Positions 61,726 to 64,000 of a DNA stretch of 64,000 bases are shown here, piece by piece (the stretch's first letter is position 1; the number at the start of each line of letters is the position of its first letter). Source of the stretch: Seminavis robusta (Eukaryota; Bacillariophyta; Bacillariophyceae; Naviculales; Naviculaceae); assembly GCA_903772945.1 (NCBI GenBank), contig CAICTM010000296.1, forward strand, positions 1 to 64,000, given 5' to 3'. The notes below the pieces were generated by a model, which was given only the letters and a program-made list of their open reading frames with translations, was not told where the DNA came from and searched no databases. The position numbers were made by a program, and so were the translations under genes.

Positions 61726-64000
61726 GGAGAAACACCAATCAGTGGCAATCTACCTCAGGGCCCTCTTCTTTCAGCCTTTGTTGCTGCCATTGACTCAACC
61801 AACCTGCAAAACAATCAGATCAATGTCAATGACATATCAGTTGCGGCGCAAACTCAACTCAGCGAAACATACAACATCGTGGCAATTGACTTTGCTGTAA
61901 ATGACAACCAAGAGGACAACATTGTGGAGCAAATTCTATCTCAGGACAACTCGCCAACCTTTGAATCTACGCTTGCCGACAGAATCACAAACCAAGGGCT
62001 TGAGGTAGTGGATGTCTTGGAAACGTTAGATGACTGGAATATGGTCGAGGAAACCTTCTTTGTAACTTTTAATGGGACAACAGGAGGCCTTTTGGAGATT
62101 CATGATCTTGGTGAAGTCTTAATTGATTCATGCGAATCGCTGAATCTGGATGCAGGACCAGTCATAGTTGGAGTGACTGTCGTGGGAGATACACCCTTGC
62201 AGGGTGGTATGATTGCAGTTGAGTACAGTGTCTCATCGCGTCCTTCCGGGATTGCCACAATCTTGTTGGATGATGAACACACTCCGAAGGTCGTCCAAGC
62301 AATATCAACAGCAGTAGCATCCAGTGGCGCTCAGGCTGTTGCAGTGCTTGGTTCGCTTACAGCTGAAATTGTTGGGTTTGTGCTCGTGAATGCGGATTCT
62401 GGTAATGATGTTAGAGAGATTACCGATGGAGACGTGATTGATCTTCATGATGTCCGCCGCCAGCAAAATTCTCGAATGTTGCAGAATCAGCCAATCCCCA
62501 ACCTGAATATGCGTGTATCACAAAACCAGTAAGGCTGGAGGTGTAACTTCTATGAGAATGGTGCCATGATGGGGACTGAGACTGTGTACCCATATTCCTT
62601 GGCAGGGCAAGGTGGCGATGGAAATTATCTCCCCAGCCAAACTCTGGTAACCACAACAAACTCTCTTGTTCTTCGGGCAGTGCCAACTCTTCTTGGCATG
62701 CAAGGGACACCCTTCGAAGTCACAATAAGCATTGTGTCACCACCAGTGCAGGAAGACTATTTCATATCCTTCAGTGGGCCTTCATCAGGATGGCTAGAGC
62801 AAGATATGTTGGATGCCTTTGTGGGTGCATACAACTCCCTTCCAGGCTCTGGGTCAACAATTGAAAGCATACAGGTTGAACAACCTGTCTTGACTTCAAG
62901 TGGAAGCTTTTACTTGGAATTCATAGTGACGTCTAGTCCAGTGGCCTTGGATGATGACCTCATAGTGGCGGTGGCAGAGTTTCTACAGGAGTACAATATC
63001 CAAATCCAGGATACTGGAGCTATTGCTGAGTCATTGTCCTTGTCTTGGACGTTGGATCCGCATATTCGTTCTTCTCCATCAGCAACCCCCAGTGTCCAAC
63101 CTAGCTCTTCGCCAAGTGCCAATCCCAGCAACAGCCAGGCTCCATCAGTATCTCCTAGTTTGCAACCAAGCTCATTACCAAGTGCCAGTCCCAGTAGTTC
63201 CATCATCAACCCCATCATCATGGCCATCCAGAGTTCCAAGCACCAGTCCATCAACACTGCCCTCTGTATCTTTAGCCCCATCATCAAGCCCATCATTGCT
63301 GCCATCGACAAATCCAAGCTCTGGTCGATCCTCCATGCCCTCAAAATCTTTGACGCCATCTTCACCCCCATCATTATTGCCATCAGCAAATCCAAGCTCT
63401 GGTCCTTCCTCCATGCCCTCCATTTCGGCCATACCATCTACAAGACCGAGCATTGATCCATCCTCAATGCAATCAAAAACTCCGTCGTCAGGTCCATCTC
63501 TTTCAATCTTACCATCTATTCAGCCATCGGCCAATCCATCCTCAGGTCCCAGTTTCGGTCCATCTGATGGCCCCTCAACAAGTCCAACCACGATCCCATC
63601 TGGGGGGCCTTCCCCATTCCCAAGCACAGGTCCTTCTGGTTCTTCATCCTCAAGTCCTAGTCCTGGTTCATCTATTTCACCCTCCACAAGTCCAAGCACT
63701 AGGCTATTATATGGACCATCTGCAAACCCAAGCATCAGTACAAGCAATGCTCCATCATCAACTCCTAGCATGGTTCCACCTGATCTACCCTCAACAAGTC
63801 CAAGTGAAAGTCCAACATCGGTGCCGTCCCAAACGCCATCATCGACACCAACAAACACTCCATCTGCAGCACCTTCAAAGAACCCAACCCTTCCAACACC
63901 ACAGCCCATGAATCAGCCAACCGCCCAACCAACCCAACAGCCCTCCAATCAGCCAACACTTTCCCCCACGAGAGCACCCACAAAGTCCCCAACAAAAACT
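61726..64000 (+). pseudogene. Second copy of the giant surface-protein gene, 3' half
   Basis: 61726-64000 is nearly identical to 55693-57930 of the giant gene, covering the three domain repeats and the PSPS stalk, and runs off the window. It lacks the N-terminal half and any start. Single-base losses near 62516 and 62540, and a two-base loss near 63194, break the frame, so it is probably not functional as it stands. It carries 42 extra bases at 62828-62869 (AYNSLPGSGSTIESI) that the first copy lacks. Related domains at 23.7 kb also have this segment (AFNSLPIQDGP), so the second copy keeps the older form here. Confidence 0.85.

Noticed and set aside
1-64000. CRISPR arrays, prokaryotic operons, rRNA genes
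   Set aside because: No regularly spaced direct repeats, no ribosome-binding-site-linked gene runs and no rRNA core sequences were seen.

Overview
The window is eukaryotic nuclear DNA, most likely from a raphid pennate diatom. The evidence is short GT-AG introns (69 to 224 bases where I could place them), a broken BspA-like (DUF285) leucine-rich repeat gene with PT-rich spacers, several P-S-x-P and P-T-x-A-P repeat genes, a Ty1/copia retroelement of the kind common in diatoms, a CHASE-domain class III nucleotide cyclase, and AT-moderate intergenic DNA crowded with CTAG and GTAC palindromes. The taxon is an inference; no rRNA or organelle marker is present.

Layout. 1-971 (minus) is the 5' part of a Crypton-like tyrosine recombinase ORF cut by the window edge. 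2-7 kb holds a three-exon RBM5/RBM10-type splicing factor and the first member (A) of a small local family of coiled-coil genes. 7-16.5 kb is gene-poor, with one Ser-rich ORF at 12.4 kb and several small duplications and a fold-back repeat. 16.5-20.3 kb is a 1237-residue low-complexity coiled-coil protein. 20.8-22.5 kb carries two more members (C and B) of the local family on the minus strand. 23.7-26.1 kb is a decayed PT-rich/DUF285 surface-protein gene, tail to tail with a five-exon CHASE-cyclase receptor gene (26.1-28.9 kb). 29-38 kb is repeat-rich: tandem hairpins, a 29-bp perfect inverted repeat, a decayed Harbinger-type transposase and a decayed PSPS gene.

38-51.6 kb is the densest host-gene region: an LRR protein, a papain-fold (LRAT/PPPDE-like) protein, a tandem-MYND zinc protein, a calcineurin-like phosphoesterase diverging from a small secreted/membrane protein, a small Ser/Arg-rich protein and a single-pass membrane protein. 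53-64 kb is dominated by a giant (1682-residue) predicted cell-surface protein with three copies of a domain I do not recognise between PT-rich and PSPS-rich stalks. A second, frameshifted copy of its 3' half lies 6 kb downstream, separated from it by an assembly gap and a fossil copia element.

Themes. Two stories look most worth following. One is the paralogous A/B/C coiled-coil family, which shares a 91-base first exon and a 14-base upstream motif. The other is the expanding and decaying family of repeat-stalk surface proteins that share an F-x-V-x-F-x-G-T-T-G-G domain, seen at three loci. No operon-like logic applies; neighbours appear independent apart from the tandem duplications.
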